NCBI RefSeq assembly: GCF_900100535.1
Contig: NZ_FNDG01000031.1
Location: 1 to 50,429 of the forward strand
Reading direction: 5' to 3'
From: Phytopseudomonas flavescens
Lineage (GTDB): Bacteria; Pseudomonadota; Gammaproteobacteria; Pseudomonadales; Pseudomonadaceae
Length of the DNA: 50,429 bases
Positions 6,338 through 14,696 of this stretch are shown piece after piece. Each line of letters starts with the position of its first letter. Position 1 is the first letter of the stretch. The notes beneath the pieces are model-generated. The model searched no databases. It worked only from the letters and a program-made list of their open reading frames with translations, and was not told the DNA's origin. The translations under genes were made by a program, and so were the position numbers.

Positions 6338-7654
6338 TCACGTGGCGGCGTCGAGACCTCGGGCATGGGCGATAAAGCGATCCAGTTCGCGGCGTGGCAC
6401 CAGCGAGCCGCCAGTCGCCCAGATCACGTGGGTGGCGTTGCGCAGGTCGAGGTTCCTGGCGCTTGCGTAGGCCTGCCCCTCGGCACTCTCGACGAGCCAG
6501 CGCGGCCCGCCGATGGCCGCGGCGGCGGAGGGTTCGACCTCTACGCCCATGACGTTCTTGAGTGCCAGCATGTGCAGGTAGAGCCGGTCATCGGCCACGG
6601 TGAACACGCCCGACAGGCGCTCGACCATCAAGGGGCAGACGAACGCCGAGGCCAGGCCGACGGCCAGGCCATCGGCCTCGGTGCGATTGTCCAGGCCGAT
6701 GTCGTAGACCGAGACGGGCGCTTCGCAGCCCGCCGCCATCTGCACCAGCACGCAGGGCGACGCCACGGGTTCGGCGAAGAAGCAGTGCACATGCTCGCCG
6801 AACAGCACCTTGAGCCCGTAGGCGATACCACCGGGCGCGCCCCCCACGCCGCAGGGGATGTAGACGCACAGCGGGTGCTGCGCGTCCACTTTGCGGCCGT
6901 GCTCGGCCAGTTGCCGGGCCAGGTGCCTGGCAGCCACGGCATAGCCGAAGAACAGCAGCGGCGAACGTTCGTCATCGACGAAATGGCTGCGCGGGGCCTG
7001 CTCGGCCTGAGCCCTGCCAGCCGCCACCGCCTGCGCATAATCGCCGCTGTGCTCGACCACCCGCACACCGCGATCGCGCAGGCGATCCTTCTTCCATTGC
7101 TTGGCATCGGCGGACATGTGCACCACGGCGTCGAACCCCAGTGCGGCGGCCATCACGCCGATACTCAACCCCAGGTTGCCGGTGCTGCCTACCGTTACCG
7201 AGTAGCGGCCGAACAGTTCTCGGGCCTCGGCGCTGGCCAGCACGCGGCGATCGGCGCCATCGCTCAGCAGGCCATGCTCCAGGGCCACGCCCTCCGCAAA
7301 GGCCAGCACTTCATGAAACCCGCCACGGGCCTTGACGGAACCCGCCACGGGCAATTGATCATCACGCTTGATGAACCAATGGCCGGCTTCCTGGCTGGCC
7401 GGCAGGATCGCCAGGCGAAGTGCGTCGGCAGGCTGCAGATCCGACTCGATAATGCCGTTGCAGGACTCGAGTTCGGAAAACAATTTCATCAGCAACGGCG
7501 CGCAGCGTGCCAGGCGCTGCCTGGCATCCTCGATCTGCGCATCTGGCTGGACAGCCCCGGCCTGGCTGTCGACCAATGCTGGATTGCACCACAGCAGGGG
7601 CTGCCTGGCTCTAAGGTTTTCTAATAGGTTCGATGGGATTCGTGAGACCGGCAT
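6338..7654 (-). CDS. dsdA: D-serine ammonia-lyase (D-serine dehydratase)
   Basis: A 438-residue PLP enzyme that converts D-serine to pyruvate and ammonia. The PLP lysine is Lys108 in AGSVKARGG. GSTGNLG at 156-162 and the glycine-rich PCGVGGAPGG loop at 267-276 bind the cofactor phosphate. Length matches the family (about 440 residues). A LysR-type gene is transcribed divergently from about 7714/7749, the arrangement of a classical dsdC-dsdA locus. No D-serine transporter is adjacent. The divergent regulator looks frameshifted, so induction may be impaired. Confidence 0.92.
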   Translation of the reverse strand: MPVSRIPSNLLENLRARQPLLWCNPALVDSQAGAVQPDAQIEDARQRLARCAPLLMKLFSELESCNGIIESDLQPADALRLAILPASQEAGHWFIKRDDQLPVAGSVKARGGFHEVLAFAEGVALEHGLLSDGADRRVLASAEARELFGRYSVTVGSTGNLGLSIGVMAAALGFDAVVHMSADAKQWKKDRLRDRGVRVVEHSGDYAQAVAAGRAQAEQAPRSHFVDDERSPLLFFGYAVAARHLARQLAEHGRKVDAQHPLCVYIPCGVGGAPGGIAYGLKVLFGEHVHCFFAEPVASPCVLVQMAAGCEAPVSVYDIGLDNRTEADGLAVGLASAFVCPLMVERLSGVFTVADDRLYLHMLALKNVMGVEVEPSAAAAIGGPRWLVESAEGQAYASARNLDLRNATHVIWATGGSLVPRRELDRFIAHARGLDAAT

Positions 7655-7748
7655 GGTTGATTCCTGCGCTTTAGTGCCTGAATATTAGAGCAAGCTGTCG
7701 ATCAGCAGTAACGATGCCTTCTAACGCACACATTAGACCAGCTTATGA

Positions 7749-8636
7749 ATGGCAGGCCGCCTGCTCAGCTTCACGCAAGCGGCGGCCCGGCTCAATCTCA
7801 CGCAAAGCGCGGTGAGCCAGCAGATCCGCCACCTCGAGGAACGCCTCGGCTACCCGTTGTTCGTGCGCCAGCCCCGGGCCTTGGCGCTGACGCCCAACGG
7901 CGCGGTACTGTTCGAGGTCAGCACACGCTTGATCAGCGAGTTGCAGCAGACCATCGATCGCCTTGCCACCCCCAACGCCCCGCTGCAGATCAATTGCCTG
8001 CCCTCCTTCACCCTCCAGTGGCTGATGCCGCGACTCGCCGAGTTCAATCGCCAGGAACCCGGCATTTCGGTTCGCCTCAAGGCCGAATTCCAGACCCTGG
8101 ATCGACAGTCGATGGACGTTCAGGGTATCGATCTGGCGGTGCGCTATGACCCGGTGAACTACGGTCAGCTGCATACCGACCACCTGATGGACGAGTACCT
8201 GATTCCTGTCGCCACCCCCCGATACCTGCAGCGCCATCTTCAGCCGGGCAGACGGCTGTCGCTGGAAAACGCCGTCCTCCTGCACGATGCCGCGCCTTGG
8301 GCCGGAGCTCCGGAGCACATCGAATGGAGGACCTGGCTGCAGGCACACATGCCGGACTATTGCGGCCCGCTGGAGGGGCCACAGTTCAACCTCTCCTGCC
8401 TGGCCACCAGCGCTGCACTGAACGACCAGGGGATTGCCATGGGCCGCGCCGCGCTGGTCTACGATGACCTGGTCAGCGGCCGACTGGTCAATCCATTCGG
8501 CACCCATGTGGCCGCCCCCGCCCGCTACGTGATGTTGCGACGGGCAGAGAACGATCACCGGGTGAAGGTATTCGCCCAGTGGCTGACCCAGGCGTGCGCT
8601 GAATTCGTCGCCGCCCGTCGTGCGGTACTGCTCTAA
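7749..8636 (+). CDS. LysR-family regulator divergent from dsdA, probable 5' frameshift
   Basis: A 295-residue reading frame with a LysR helix-turn-helix (SFTQAAARLNLTQSAVSQQI) and a substrate-binding domain. From ATG 7749 the protein starts MAGRLLSF and lacks the first dozen residues of a GcvA/DsdC-type regulator, and a TGA directly precedes the ATG. In another frame, from ATG 7714, the bases give MPSNAHIRPAYE. That fits the missing N-terminus (family pattern R-A-F-E-x-A-x-R-x-L-S-F) up to base 7749. A one-base deletion near 7750 would explain both. Either the gene is a recent pseudogene, the base call is wrong, or a shortened protein is made. It is inferred to regulate dsdA. Confidence 0.75.
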   Translation: MAGRLLSFTQAAARLNLTQSAVSQQIRHLEERLGYPLFVRQPRALALTPNGAVLFEVSTRLISELQQTIDRLATPNAPLQINCLPSFTLQWLMPRLAEFNRQEPGISVRLKAEFQTLDRQSMDVQGIDLAVRYDPVNYGQLHTDHLMDEYLIPVATPRYLQRHLQPGRRLSLENAVLLHDAAPWAGAPEHIEWRTWLQAHMPDYCGPLEGPQFNLSCLATSAALNDQGIAMGRAALVYDDLVSGRLVNPFGTHVAAPARYVMLRRAENDHRVKVFAQWLTQACAEFVAARRAVLL

Positions 8637-8919
8637 GAACCTGTTCATGATCTTTAGAAGCAGTTTTCCAACCATTCCAAAGCAATAACAACAACAAGGC
8701 GGAAGCGGCCCTCGATCAAAAGCGCCTGAGGCTGGAAGCTGGACGAAAGAGCCTACGCGGTTGCTTGTCGTTCAGGCGTAGGGTGGATGACGCTCTTTTC
8801 ATCCACCATTGCGATTGCGGAGCGGTGGACGGATGAAGCGTCGTCCACCCTACGAATGGCTGCTATCGCCTTGAAGCGGCCTATAGGTGTTGCGTTAAAG
8901 AAGATCGTGAACAGGTTCT
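8636..8919. repeat. Terminal-inverted-repeat element carrying two REP hairpins (copy 1)
   Basis: AGAACCTGTTCATGATCT at 8636-8653 is repeated in inverted form at 8902-8919 (one mismatch in 18). Inside are two facing hairpins: 8777-8809 (GTAGGGTGGATGACGC, inverted-repeat arms GGTGGATGA/TCATCCACC) and 8824-8853 (arms GGTGGACGA/TCGTCCACC, ending CCCTACG). The element starts at the last base of the LysR stop codon. The same outer repeats and the same two hairpins, in the opposite orientation, make up 46586-46810. No reading frame of note lies inside. It could act as a terminator, or be a non-autonomous mobile element. Confidence 0.75.
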
Positions 8920-9020
8920 AAGAACCTGGCAAGGGGCCTACGAGGCACTGCGACGATAAGCCGACCCATTGGCACGGGCCGTGGTCTCACCCTCATGCAG
9001 ACGACGTGGCGGAGTGACGG

Positions 9021-9713
9021 ATGAGTGCGTTCGATTGGCAGCGCATGCTGCTCGGTGATTTTCCCTTCCTGTTTCTGGGTGAAGTGGCGTTTCGTGCCCT
9101 GTTCGCCTTCGTGGTGGTATTCCTGTTCCTGAAGGTCAGCGGCCGCCGCGGCATTCGTCAACTGTCGCTGTTCGAACTGGTGGTGATTCTCACCCTGGGC
9201 TCGGCTGCGGGCGACGTGACCTTCTACGAAGACGTGCCGTTGCTGCCCGTGGCCATGGTCTTCGTCACCCTGTTGCTGGTGTACCGCGCTATCGTGCTGG
9301 CGATGGGGCACAGCGAACGGTTTTCCGACTGGATGGAAGGCAAGCCGGTGACCATCATTCAGGATGGGCTGTACGAGCTGAAGAGCCTCGAACACCTGAG
9401 CATTTCATCCGAGGAGTTCTTCATGGAATTGCGCCAGCAGGGCGTCGAGCACCTTGGCCAGGTGCGGCTGGGCATTCTCGAAACCGACGGCGACGTCAGC
9501 CTGTACTTCTACCCTGCCGACGCCATCGAGCCCGGCCTGTCGGTGCTGCCGCCCGAACACCGGCCGGAATACCGGAAGATGCCCGAGGCCGGCCTGTACG
9601 CCTGTATCCGCTGCGGCCATACCGAGCCACTGGAGAGCCGCCAGGAGGCCGCCTGCCCACGCTGCGGACAGCGCATCTGGTCGCTCGCCTCGACCCGGCA
9701 ACGCCTGCGCTGA
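9021..9713 (+). CDS. DUF421 (YetF-like) membrane protein with C-terminal zinc ribbon
   Basis: A 230-residue protein. Three N-terminal membrane helices (about residues 15-110) are followed by a soluble DUF421 domain: KPVTIIQDG, then ELRQQGVEHLGQVRLGILETDG. This is the layout of the YetF family, whose biochemical role is unknown. Unusually, the C-terminus adds a treble-clef or rubredoxin-like metal site, CIRCGH followed by CPRCGQ, with two CxxC knuckles about 17 residues apart. ATG 9021 has GGAG upstream. It stands alone, just after the inverted-repeat element. Confidence 0.85.
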   Translation: MSAFDWQRMLLGDFPFLFLGEVAFRALFAFVVVFLFLKVSGRRGIRQLSLFELVVILTLGSAAGDVTFYEDVPLLPVAMVFVTLLLVYRAIVLAMGHSERFSDWMEGKPVTIIQDGLYELKSLEHLSISSEEFFMELRQQGVEHLGQVRLGILETDGDVSLYFYPADAIEPGLSVLPPEHRPEYRKMPEAGLYACIRCGHTEPLESRQEAACPRCGQRIWSLASTRQRLR

Positions 9714-9855
9714 GGGCCTGCCGTAGCGCGCCAGTGCATGCCTTTCGCAGGCCACGACCAAGGCAGCGCCGCCGGCGGGCTCGCGCACGCCCCCCACACT
9801 GGAATGACTGCCGTCGCGCTGGCCATGCCACGCGCAAACGAAGCGGCCAGGCCCG

Positions 9856-11172
9856 TTACCCCGACAGCTGGTTGGCGAACTGGCCCACGGCGCTCACCAC
9901 GCGCTGGGCGCCTTCCTGGATTTCGACGATCACGGCGCCTGCCTCGCCCGCGAGTTCCAGGCCTTGCCTGGCCTGCTGCTTGCCCTGCTCGATCACTGCC
10001 ACCGCCTGTTCGGCAAGCTTCTGGTTCTCTTGTACCACCCCGACGATCTCTACCGTTGCCTTGCTGGTACGCAAGGCCAACTGGCGTACTTCATCAGCGA
10101 CCACCGCGAACCCGCGCCCCTGCTCACCGGCTCGCGCGGCCTCGATCGCGGCGTTCAAGGCGAGCAGGTTGGTCTGGTCGGCAATGCCGCTGATGGTTTT
10201 TATGATGGCGCCGATGTTTTGCGACTGTTCATCCAGCGCTGCGATACCGCTGGCCGCCCGCTCCATCTGCTCGGCCAGGGTGGCAATCACCTCCAGCGTC
10301 CTCTGCACCACCTGGGCGCCGTTCTTGGCGCTGTTGTCGGTCTGCTGCGAGGTACTGAAGGCGATATCGGCTGCTTCTTCCACCGCCCGTTCACGCTTCA
10401 CCTGGTCGGTGATCACGGTGGCGAACTTGACCACCTTGTAGAGCGTGCCATGAGCATCGGTAATCGGGTTGTAGGAGGCCTCGAGCCAGACAGGCTGCCC
10501 GTGGCTGTCGAGCCGCATGAAGCGATCCGCGACGAACTCGCCACGCCGCAGGGTTTCCCAGAACAGGCTGTAGTTCGATGAGTTGTACTCCTCGGGCGAG
10601 CAGAACATTCTGTGGTGCCTGCCCTGTACCTGGGCCAGGGTGTAGCCCATGGCACGCAGGAAACGGTCGTTGGCCGTCAACACCAGGCCATCGAGGTCGA
10701 ACTCGATGACCGCAGTCGAGCGCTGCAACGCTTCGATCAGGCTCTCGTTTTCGCGGGAAGCCTCGATCGTGCGCGTCAGGTTGCTGCCATACAGGGAAAA
10801 GTATTTGACCGTGCCGTCACGGCTGCGCACCGGCTGCGAAATCACCCGCAACCAGGCCTCCCGCTTGTCGCCACTGAGGATGCGCAAGGCGCCAGCCCAG
10901 TGCTTGCCGTCCTTGAGGGCAGCGCTCAAGCGCCTGAAATATTCCTCGCCGCGGATATGTACAGGCACCAGGTCGACGAGCGTTTTCCCGATCAGCTCTT
11001 CAGCGCGGTAGTGCATCTCGGCCAGGAAATTGGCATTCACCGAAATGATCCGGCCTTGCCGGTCCAGCGTGAGGGCGAGCATCTCGCCGTCCAAACTCTC
11101 CTTGACCTGCTCAAAAGAGAACAGCTCGTCCTCCAGCAAGGAGAGCTTCTGTTTCAGTTTTGAGTTGAACAT
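9856..11172 (-). CDS. Soluble PAS-PAS methyl-accepting chemotaxis protein (BdlA-like)
   Basis: A 438-residue protein without membrane helices. Two PAS domains (about 25-140 and 150-265, each followed by a PAC-like segment) precede a short signalling domain containing the conserved hairpin tip of chemoreceptors (ADQTNLLALNAAIEAARAGE). The order and length match the BdlA/Aer-2 type of cytoplasmic redox- or energy-sensing receptors in Pseudomonas. A close paralogue of the same length is at 37436-38749. The N-terminus MFNSKLKQKLSLLEDEL is a short coiled coil. It is transcribed away from the FNT channel gene at 11384. Confidence 0.88.
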   Translation of the reverse strand: MFNSKLKQKLSLLEDELFSFEQVKESLDGEMLALTLDRQGRIISVNANFLAEMHYRAEELIGKTLVDLVPVHIRGEEYFRRLSAALKDGKHWAGALRILSGDKREAWLRVISQPVRSRDGTVKYFSLYGSNLTRTIEASRENESLIEALQRSTAVIEFDLDGLVLTANDRFLRAMGYTLAQVQGRHHRMFCSPEEYNSSNYSLFWETLRRGEFVADRFMRLDSHGQPVWLEASYNPITDAHGTLYKVVKFATVITDQVKRERAVEEAADIAFSTSQQTDNSAKNGAQVVQRTLEVIATLAEQMERAASGIAALDEQSQNIGAIIKTISGIADQTNLLALNAAIEAARAGEQGRGFAVVADEVRQLALRTSKATVEIVGVVQENQKLAEQAVAVIEQGKQQARQGLELAGEAGAVIVEIQEGAQRVVSAVGQFANQLSG

Positions 11173-11228
11173 CGCGCCACCGTTTTTAGAGAGGTCCTTC
11201 TCTCTTTGTCGGCCCGCACCCGTGCCAC

Positions 11229-11265
11229 TTTAGGGGCTGTCGACGTTTCACGCACGGCTGCGCCG
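11229..11265 (+). repeat. 37-base repeat, copy 1
   Basis: The segment containing GACGTTTCACGCACGGC is nearly identical to 32252-32288. It lies in the 211-base gap between the divergent chemoreceptor (start 11172) and the FNT gene (start 11384). No hairpin is obvious; its nature is unknown. Confidence 0.6.
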
Positions 11266-11383
11266 TAGCCCATTTTGCCGCGAGGCAAGGACGCCTTCAT
11301 CACGGCAGAACGACACCGGGCGCCGCAGGTCTGAATCCTCAGACAGACGGGCCTCCGTCGTTCCACCCGTGAAGGTAACTGGT

Positions 11384-12280
11384 ATGCAAGAACAAGCAAA
11401 CGGCAAGACCCCCGGCCTGTCAGCCGAAGAAGAGCGCGAGATCGATGAGAAGCTGCCGCCGCGGGCGGCGGTGTTGCATGAAACCATCAGGATTCAGGGC
11501 GACCATGAGCTGGAACGCAGCATCGCAGCATTATGGTGGTCGGCGCTGGCCGCCGGGCTGACCATGGGCCTGTCGCTGATGGCTATGGGTTTGTTCCGCT
11601 CTCGGTTGGGCCCCAGCGATGAAAGTCATGTGATCGCCAGCCTCGGTTATTCGGCAGGCTTTCTGGCGGTGATCCTCGCCCGTCAGCAACTGTTTACGGA
11701 AAACACCCTGACCGCCGTGCTGCCGGTGATGAGCAAGCTGACCCTGAACAATGTCGGGCGACTATTGCGTCTTTGGGGCGTGGTGCTATGCGGAAACCTA
11801 GCCGGCACCCTGCTGGTGGCTTGGGTGATGCTGCGCCTGCCGATTTTCGATGCCCAGACCGACCTGGCGTTTCTGGAAATCGGCCGTAAGGTGATGGAAA
11901 ACGACGTGTCCAAGATGCTTGCCAAAGGCATTATCTCGGGCTGGATGATCGCCACCATGGTGTGGATGATCGCCTCGATGGAAAGCGCCAAGATCGCCAT
12001 TATCGTGATGATCACTTACCTGATGGCACTGGGTGACTTCACCCATATCGTGGTTGGCTCGATAGAGGTGTCTTACCTGGTGTATGCCGGTGAAGTGAGC
12101 TGGGGCGATTTCTGGCTGGTGTTTGCGGGGCCTACCCTGGCCGGCAATATCATCGGCGGCAGCTTTATCTTTGCCCTGCTCAGCCATGCTCAGATCCGCA
12201 GCGAGCGTGACGTGATTGCCAAGCGCGAGCGCGACAAGCACAAGTTGCTGGAGGAGTTGCGCCGCAATCGCAAGGACTGA
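11384..12280 (+). CDS. Formate/nitrite transporter (FNT) family protein, YfdC-like
   Basis: A 298-residue protein. A charged cytoplasmic N-terminus of about 50 residues precedes six membrane helices: SALAAGLTMGLSLMAMG, then SLGYSAGFLAVIL, VVLCGNLAGTLLVAWV, KGIISGWMIATMVWM, SAKIAIIVMITYLMALG and PTLAGNIIGGSFIFALL. A charged C-terminal tail follows. FNT family members form pentameric channels for small monovalent anions; this longer subgroup (YfdC type) has no assigned substrate. ATG 11384 is chosen because GAAGGT lies 8 bases upstream. Confidence 0.85.
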   Translation: MQEQANGKTPGLSAEEEREIDEKLPPRAAVLHETIRIQGDHELERSIAALWWSALAAGLTMGLSLMAMGLFRSRLGPSDESHVIASLGYSAGFLAVILARQQLFTENTLTAVLPVMSKLTLNNVGRLLRLWGVVLCGNLAGTLLVAWVMLRLPIFDAQTDLAFLEIGRKVMENDVSKMLAKGIISGWMIATMVWMIASMESAKIAIIVMITYLMALGDFTHIVVGSIEVSYLVYAGEVSWGDFWLVFAGPTLAGNIIGGSFIFALLSHAQIRSERDVIAKRERDKHKLLEELRRNRKD

Positions 12281-12516
12281 CCGTGCAAGATCGCCAAAGG
12301 CCTCAAGGTCGGTGGCCGCTTTTCTCGAAGTCGAGTCTTCGAAGGCGTCGCACTGATGCCGGCGCGCACCAGCAATGCCTGGTCAATGTTGGTGGCGCGT
12401 TCGTCAGCAGAGCGCTGTGCCCATTCGATATCACGCGCCAATCGAAACTCTACGAACTGCGCCTCGCGCCGCTGGGCGAAGAACAAACTGAAGGCCATGC
12501 CCCGCACTGCATGCTA

Positions 12517-13369
12517 GGGCCTGTTGCCGTTACATGGGCAACCATAAGAAGGCACAGGCCATGGCCACCACGCTCTCGTAATTTCTCTTGAGCTTGTCGA
12601 ATCGAGAGACCACCGCCCGGTAGTGCTTCAGCCGGGCGAAGGCGTTTTCCACCAGGTGGCGATTTCGGTACAGACCTCTGTCCAGATCCGCGTTGCCTTT
12701 CACAGAGTTACGCTTCCTCGGGATCACGGCCTTTGCCCCTTGTCGCTCAACCTGCTCTCGGATTCTCTCGCTGTCATAGCCCTTATCCGCAGCGATGGTT
12801 TCTGCCGCCGGGAGTTTGGAAATCAATGCTGGTGCCTGAGTACAGTCATTGATTTGGCCTCCCGTGATTTCAAACTCGATGGGTAAGCCATGGGCGTCCA
12901 CTGCCAGATGAATCTTGCTGGTATTACCGGCTCGGCTTTTCCCTATAGCTTCATCATTTGCGCTGCCAGCGCCTGCACTGTGCTGGTGAGCCTTGGCATA
13001 GCTGCCATCAATGAACACCCACTCCATGTCGTGCTCCGCCACCAGCATCTTGAAGACCTTGAACCATTTGCCGGCAGCAGACCATGCATTGAAGCGTTTG
13101 TAGACCTTATTCCAGTTGCCAAACGCCTTGGGCAGGTCTCTCCAGGGACATCCCGTGCGCATGCGGTACAGCATGCCCTCCACGGTCATTCGTAGATCAC
13201 GCTTGTTGTAGATGGCCTTGTGCAGCAGAATTTCCCGCAGCTTCGACCAATGCTCGTCGTTGAGCAGTAATCGGGGCATTGCAAGCTCGTATCGATGTTG
13301 GGTCAGAGCTTCAACGATACGAGCTTGCTCTTATAGATCAATCGGTTAGCGCGAAACGGCAACAGACCC
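12517..13369 (-). mobile_element. IS5-family insertion sequence (complete, 853 bp)
   Basis: Ends are 15-base inverted repeats, GGGCCTGTTGCCGTT at 12517-12531 and its complement at 13355-13369 with one mismatch. The element is flanked by TA on both sides (12515-12516 and 13370-13371) within a CTA...TAG context, consistent with the TA or CTAG target of the IS427-like group. It contains one transposase frame (12530-13279) whose stop overlaps the terminal repeat. The flanks (12281-12514 and 13372-13474) contain no convincing gene, so it may have landed in intergenic DNA or a decayed gene. Confidence 0.88.
12530..13279 (-). CDS. IS5-family DDE transposase
   Basis: A 249-residue transposase. The N-terminal part (WSKLREILLHK...RTGCPWRDLPKAFG) is the DUF4096-type domain of IS5/IS427 elements. 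The DDE catalytic triad is visible as FIDGSY, ADKGYDSE and HLVENAFARLKHY. Many IS427-group elements split this protein over two frames joined by programmed frameshifting; here it is one continuous frame. The gene fills the element, ending 13 bases inside the 12517 end. It appears intact and potentially active. Confidence 0.93.
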   Translation of the reverse strand: MPRLLLNDEHWSKLREILLHKAIYNKRDLRMTVEGMLYRMRTGCPWRDLPKAFGNWNKVYKRFNAWSAAGKWFKVFKMLVAEHDMEWVFIDGSYAKAHQHSAGAGSANDEAIGKSRAGNTSKIHLAVDAHGLPIEFEITGGQINDCTQAPALISKLPAAETIAADKGYDSERIREQVERQGAKAVIPRKRNSVKGNADLDRGLYRNRHLVENAFARLKHYRAVVSRFDKLKRNYESVVAMACAFLWLPM

Positions 13370-13474
13370 TAGCAGCGCCGGGAAATATCGCGGACGCGGC
13401 AACGATGCCCGCGGCCTGGCCGATTTGGGCGCCGGGTCCGCCATGCGATGCGCCATGGGGCTCGGCGTCAGCGG

Positions 13475-14218
13475 CTACTTCTTGACGCAGGCGAACAGCG
13501 CGTTGCCCGAGACGTTGTCCCAGGCGATGAGCTTGTCGTAGTCATGTTCGAACACATGCACCTCGAAGTACCGCTGCAACAGCGCCTGCAGCTCGACGAA
13601 ACTCACCGCCACCATGGGATGTTCGTCGCGCCAGCGCTGGATGTAACCCGCGGTATTTTTTTCGATGCTGAGCCTGAGCGACTGGCGCTCGCCTTCACCG
13701 TCGTAGTGCCAGCCGGAACTGAAGGTGAACAGGCCTGCAGGGTCGCTGGCGGTGTGCGTGGCGAACAGGCGGTTGTCGATCCTGTTCTTGTCGACGGCGT
13801 TGAGGCAGAACAGCCCATTGCTCTGCAGGGCGCCGTGCACGCTGGCGATGCAGGCTTCGAGCCTGGCGAGGCTGCCACTGTAGTGAACCGAATAGAGAAA
13901 GCAGGTGATCAGGTCGAACGGCTCGTCCACCATGAAGCTGCACATGTCCTGCACGCAGAAGTGCGCCTCCGGGCAGCGCACGGCCGCTTTGGCCAGCATC
14001 GGTGGGTTGATGTCGAGCCCGCTGCTTCGGTAGCCCGCATCGAGAAAGTGGCGAACATGAGGCCCGGTGCCGCAGGCCAGATCGAGGTGCCTGCGCCCGC
14101 CATTGCCGAAGATCTGCTGCAGCCTGTGTATACAGTGGCTTTGCGCCTGATAGTCGATATCCGCGCACATCAGGTCGTAGTAGTCGGACAGGTCGGTATA
14201 GAGGGTGTTGACGGACAT
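13475..14218 (-). CDS. Class I SAM-dependent methyltransferase
   Basis: A 247-residue protein. Motif I of the Rossmann-fold methyltransferases is LDLACGTGPHVRHF (SAM binding). SGLDINPPMLAKA carries the acidic residue after strand 2, and DLITCFLYSVHY is motif II. The substrate is not evident. ATG 14218 is chosen because MSVNTLYTDLSDYYDLM is the usual start of this type; in-frame sequence further upstream is in a region overlapping another, frameshifted small gene. It is the last gene in a minus-strand series and ends 105 bases from the IS5 element. Confidence 0.85.
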   Translation of the reverse strand: MSVNTLYTDLSDYYDLMCADIDYQAQSHCIHRLQQIFGNGGRRHLDLACGTGPHVRHFLDAGYRSSGLDINPPMLAKAAVRCPEAHFCVQDMCSFMVDEPFDLITCFLYSVHYSGSLARLEACIASVHGALQSNGLFCLNAVDKNRIDNRLFATHTASDPAGLFTFSSGWHYDGEGERQSLRLSIEKNTAGYIQRWRDEHPMVAVSFVELQALLQRYFEVHVFEHDYDKLIAWDNVSGNALFACVKK

Positions 14219-14519
14219 GGCGACCTGATGAGCGAGAGGTTTCGGGGGCGCATCATAGCCGAATTGGCGCTGCACCCTCGTCTGCCTGCAAGGGCATCGC
14301 GATTTTCCCGCCCGGCTAACGGCCTGGGCTGGGTATCCTGTGCGACAACGCTCAGGAACAGCGTCTGCGGGCCGACCGGCACCTCCAGCTCGAGGTTCGC
14401 GTAGCCGTACCCCTTGAGCAGCTCGGCCAAACCATTGCGAAAGATCCCCCCAGGCCGGGAATCCCCAGGCGCGCCACCTCGGCATTGATGAATCGATCGA
14501 TATCCTCGATGACATCCAT
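14170..14519 (-). pseudogene. Small conserved-looking gene broken in a G-run
   Basis: From ATG 14519 (after GAGGTCTTTC) the frame reads MDVIEDIDRFINAEVARLGI and then PGLGG, reaching a run of six G. After this run a different frame continues in coding style as AELLKGYGYANLELEVPVGP and QTLFLSVVAQ. One more G would join the two into a single protein of roughly 115 residues, whose end overlaps the start of the methyltransferase. This may be a true frameshift, homopolymer slippage (phase variation) or a sequencing error. No family is recognised. Confidence 0.4.
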
Positions 14520-14696
14520 GAAAGACCTCTGGCCCTGCGGTTGCAAAAAGGCGCGCAGCCTAGCAAAGCGCCGGCCTCAACGACGCCCCACAGCACCCGC
14601 GTCGCGGGCCGCGGCGGGCAGGCTGCAACGAGGAGCGTTTCTCGGAGTGAGTGGATGCCTGTTCCCCAGGGGCCACCCCGGCGACAACAGCGGGCC

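Noticed and set aside
7720..7737. TCTAA-N8-TTAGA as the operator for dsdA
   Set aside because: Arms are only 5 bases and the stretch is probably coding in the unbroken form of the LysR gene; kept as a remark, not as a feature.
12190..12507. Minus-strand frame of 105 codons next to the IS5 element, a possible interrupted gene
   Set aside because: Half of it overlaps the FNT gene antisense, joining the sequence across the IS does not extend it, and no family is evident.
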